A stretch of DNA of 64,000 nt from Hyphomicrobiales bacterium. GTDB taxonomy: Bacteria > Pseudomonadota > Alphaproteobacteria > Rhizobiales > OSC116. Of this stretch, positions 62,497 through 64,000 are shown piece by piece; positions within the stretch are counted from its first letter, which is position 1, and every line of letters starts with the position of its first letter. A model generated the notes under the pieces. That model was not told the DNA's origin. It made no database searches and saw only the letters and a program-made list of their open reading frames with translations. A program made the position numbers and the translations under genes. The DNA lies in NCBI GenBank assembly GCA_013214705.1, contig JABSRZ010000007.1:129951-193950 (forward strand), given 5' to 3'.

Positions 62497-63750
62497 ATGA
62501 AATCATGGAAAAAATCAATCATGGGTGCAACCGCAGGGGCTGTTTTGGCTCTCAGCGCTGGCGTCGCTCAAGCTGTCGAAATTGAATATTGGCAGTATTT
62601 TTACGACGCACGGGTAAAAGCTATCGATATTTTGATCGAAAAATTCGAAGCTGCCAACCCCGACATTACCGTAAAACACACCAACTTTCCTTATGCTGAC
62701 TATCGCACAAAAGTAGCCGCATCTATTCCTGCCGGCCAAGGCCCAGATGTTGTGCAATTATTCTATGGTTGGTTAAACGACTATGTGGATGCTAAACTTA
62801 TCACGCCGCTACCGACCGATATGTTCCCACCAGCGATGATAGAAAAAGAATTCTTCCCGATGGTGCAAGCCATGAAAAAAGACGGCGCTTATATGGCATT
62901 GCCAACCGCTGTGCGTTCTTTGGCGCTATTTTACAATACAGATCTATTTGCAGAAGCGGGCATTGAAAACCCACCAACCAACTTAGACGAACTTATTGAA
63001 ATCGCTAAAAAACTAACCAAAAGAGACGCCGCTGGTAACATTACGCAAGTGGGCATCACCACAGGTATGACCGCACAGGATCATCATTGGTGGCGTGAAG
63101 TGTTGACTCGTCAATTTGGCGGCGACCCGTATAAAGATGGTTATCAAACCGTCAATTATAACGATGATGCTGGCGCAGCTGCGCTAAAATGGTATTCAGA
63201 ACTTGAAACATTGCACGGTGTAACACTTGCTGGCTTTATGGATCAAGGCCAAGCTGCCTTTAAAGCTGGTCGTGCTGGTATGCATATTGATGGTTCGTTC
63301 CGCATTGGTTCACTCAAAAGCACACGTGGCTTAAAATGGGCGGTTGCAGAACTACCTGCTGGTCCAACTGGTTTGAAATCTAACTATTCTAGTTATTGGG
63401 TTAACGGCATCACATCTAAAGCCACTGGCGAAAAACGTGAAGCTGCGCTTAAATTCTTGGAATTTGTCACATCAGATGAAGCGATGCAAATCTGGTTGGA
63501 TACTGTTGGCGAATTACCAGCCAAACCATCTGCTGGTTTAACTGATGCTAACAAATCTGATCCGGTATTTGGGCCATTTATTAACGGTCTTGGTTATGCA
63601 AAAACAACTATATTTGCAAACGAGTCTGGCCAACGTCAAGTTATTGTCGATGCTATGCAGCGCATATTGCTTGAAGGTCAATCACCTGCCGATGCAATTG
63701 CAGTGGCAGCTGAAGCCGAACAAAAAATCCTAAATAAATATTACAAATAG
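62497..63750 (+). CDS. Periplasmic sugar-binding protein of an ABC transporter (family 1)
   Basis: A 417-residue extracellular solute-binding protein of the maltose/glycerol-phosphate-binding type. The signal peptide is AGAVLALSAGVAQAVE. The mature start IEYWQYFYDARVKAIDILIE, the GPDVVQLFYGW stretch and AVRSLALFYNTDLF are typical. The start is set by GGAGGA seven bases upstream. The ligand is probably a carbohydrate, and the neighbouring PIG-L and ROK genes suggest an amino sugar or N-acylated glycoside. A strong hairpin terminator separates it from the permease gene. Confidence 0.9.
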   Translation: MKSWKKSIMGATAGAVLALSAGVAQAVEIEYWQYFYDARVKAIDILIEKFEAANPDITVKHTNFPYADYRTKVAASIPAGQGPDVVQLFYGWLNDYVDAKLITPLPTDMFPPAMIEKEFFPMVQAMKKDGAYMALPTAVRSLALFYNTDLFAEAGIENPPTNLDELIEIAKKLTKRDAAGNITQVGITTGMTAQDHHWWREVLTRQFGGDPYKDGYQTVNYNDDAGAAALKWYSELETLHGVTLAGFMDQGQAAFKAGRAGMHIDGSFRIGSLKSTRGLKWAVAELPAGPTGLKSNYSSYWVNGITSKATGEKREAALKFLEFVTSDEAMQIWLDTVGELPAKPSAGLTDANKSDPVFGPFINGLGYAKTTIFANESGQRQVIVDAMQRILLEGQSPADAIAVAAEAEQKILNKYYK

Positions 63751-63762
63751 GAAATAACCCCC

Positions 63763-63797
63763 AAAGGCGATACTCTTAACCCAGTATCGCCTTTTTT
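63763..63797 (+). terminator. Terminator-like attenuator after the sugar-binding protein gene
   Basis: A perfect 12-bp stem, AAAGGCGATACT (63763-63774) with AGTATCGCCTTT (63783-63794), eight-base loop, running into T residues through 63797. It lies 12 bases after the stop codon and 17 bases before the permease ATG. Confidence 0.9.
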
Positions 63798-63813
63798 ATT
63801 GTGGAATATCGTT

Positions 63814-64000
63814 ATGAATTTGTATCGCAGGCTTTCGATTAAGCAAAAGCAAGTTGTCTGGGCATGGGCATTTCTTGCACTCCCGGTTTTATTTTACGTA
63901 GTGATACGTTTTTACCCCACTTTTGGCTCGGTGCTGTTATCGTTTCAGGAATGGAATTTGTTGGGCAGCCGAACATGGATTGGGCTGGACAATTATACCC
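63814..64000 (+). CDS. Sugar ABC transporter permease (3' end cut off by the window)
   Basis: The first 62 codons of a MalF-type (binding-protein-dependent, family 1) inner-membrane permease, starting MNLYRRLSIKQKQVVWAWAF. One hydrophobic segment (WAWAFLALPVLFYVVIRFYP) is followed by SFQEWNLLG and WIGLDNY, the usual first periplasmic loop. The ATG at 63814 is the first in frame. It should form the pore with a second permease encoded beyond the window. Confidence 0.85.
   Translation, partial: MNLYRRLSIKQKQVVWAWAFLALPVLFYVVIRFYPTFGSVLLSFQEWNLLGSRTWIGLDNYT

Noticed and set aside
1-64000. CRISPR arrays, insertion sequences, prophage, tRNA or rRNA genes
   Set aside because: No spaced repeat arrays, transposase or phage genes, and no cloverleaf-like sequence were found on reading the intergenic regions.

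Overview
The window is a moderately AT-rich, gene-dense stretch of bacterial chromosome with no rRNA, tRNA, insertion sequence, prophage or CRISPR that I can see. The order pyrB-pyrC-plsY-dprA-topA-rnr-DUF983-NUDIX-rpmG at 1.6-12.4 kb is a known hallmark of alphaproteobacteria, best known in Rhizobiales/Hyphomicrobiales. Together with slyX, a MerR-CopA pair, an ECF42-type sigma factor and many solute ABC transporters, it suggests a free-living alphaproteobacterium, perhaps marine. Genus and species are not determinable from sequence reading alone.

Layout. 0-1.5 kb: two small-molecule exporters (LysE type, cut by the window edge; AEC type). 1.6-12.5 kb: the housekeeping block, with a promoter before topA and rpmG and a strong terminator after rpmG. 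12.5-12.9 kb: a gene-free stretch holding a likely structured small RNA on the minus strand. 12.9-20.9 kb: thioesterase, MATE exporter, FAD oxidoreductase, CHASE2-GGDEF-EAL protein, M20 amidohydrolase, small HTH protein and SlyX. 21-26 kb: a minus-strand branched-chain amino acid (HAAT) ABC operon. 26.2-32.4 kb: LuxR-type response regulator, a transporter-fused hybrid histidine kinase resembling CrbR/CrbS, and a soluble chemoreceptor. 32.5-35.3 kb: copper ATPase and its CueR-like regulator. 35.5-37.4 kb: DEAD-box helicase. 37.4-39.8 kb: YCII/DGPF protein, ECF42 sigma factor, DJ-1/PfpI protein. 39.8-44.8 kb: acetyltransferase, cysteine synthase, PAS-LuxR regulator divergent from a thiolase-CoA transferase operon for acetoacetate/short-chain acid use. 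44.9-47.3 kb: Sel1-repeat protein, an exported His/Met-rich protein and a divergent Crp/Fnr regulator. 47.3-52.9 kb: oligopeptide ABC transporter. 53.2-57.4 kb: a four-gene envelope operon of unknown function (OmpA-like, four-TM protein, VWA-like secreted protein, glycine-zipper lipoprotein). 57.4-64 kb: ROK regulator, large PIG-L deacetylase and Fe-ADH on the minus strand, divergent from a sugar ABC transporter that runs off the window.

Themes. The window is dominated by uptake of organic nitrogen and carbon (amino acids, peptides, sugars) and by sensing. All three substrate-binding-protein genes are followed by a hairpin plus T-tract before the first permease gene, so each operon probably makes more binding protein than membrane parts. 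The best candidates for something little described are the four-gene envelope operon, the unnamed small RNA downstream of rpmG, and a probably leaderless Crp/Fnr regulator divergent from a His/Met-rich exported protein. The dihydroorotase-like protein next to pyrB lacks its metal ligands and is probably a structural partner of aspartate carbamoyltransferase.
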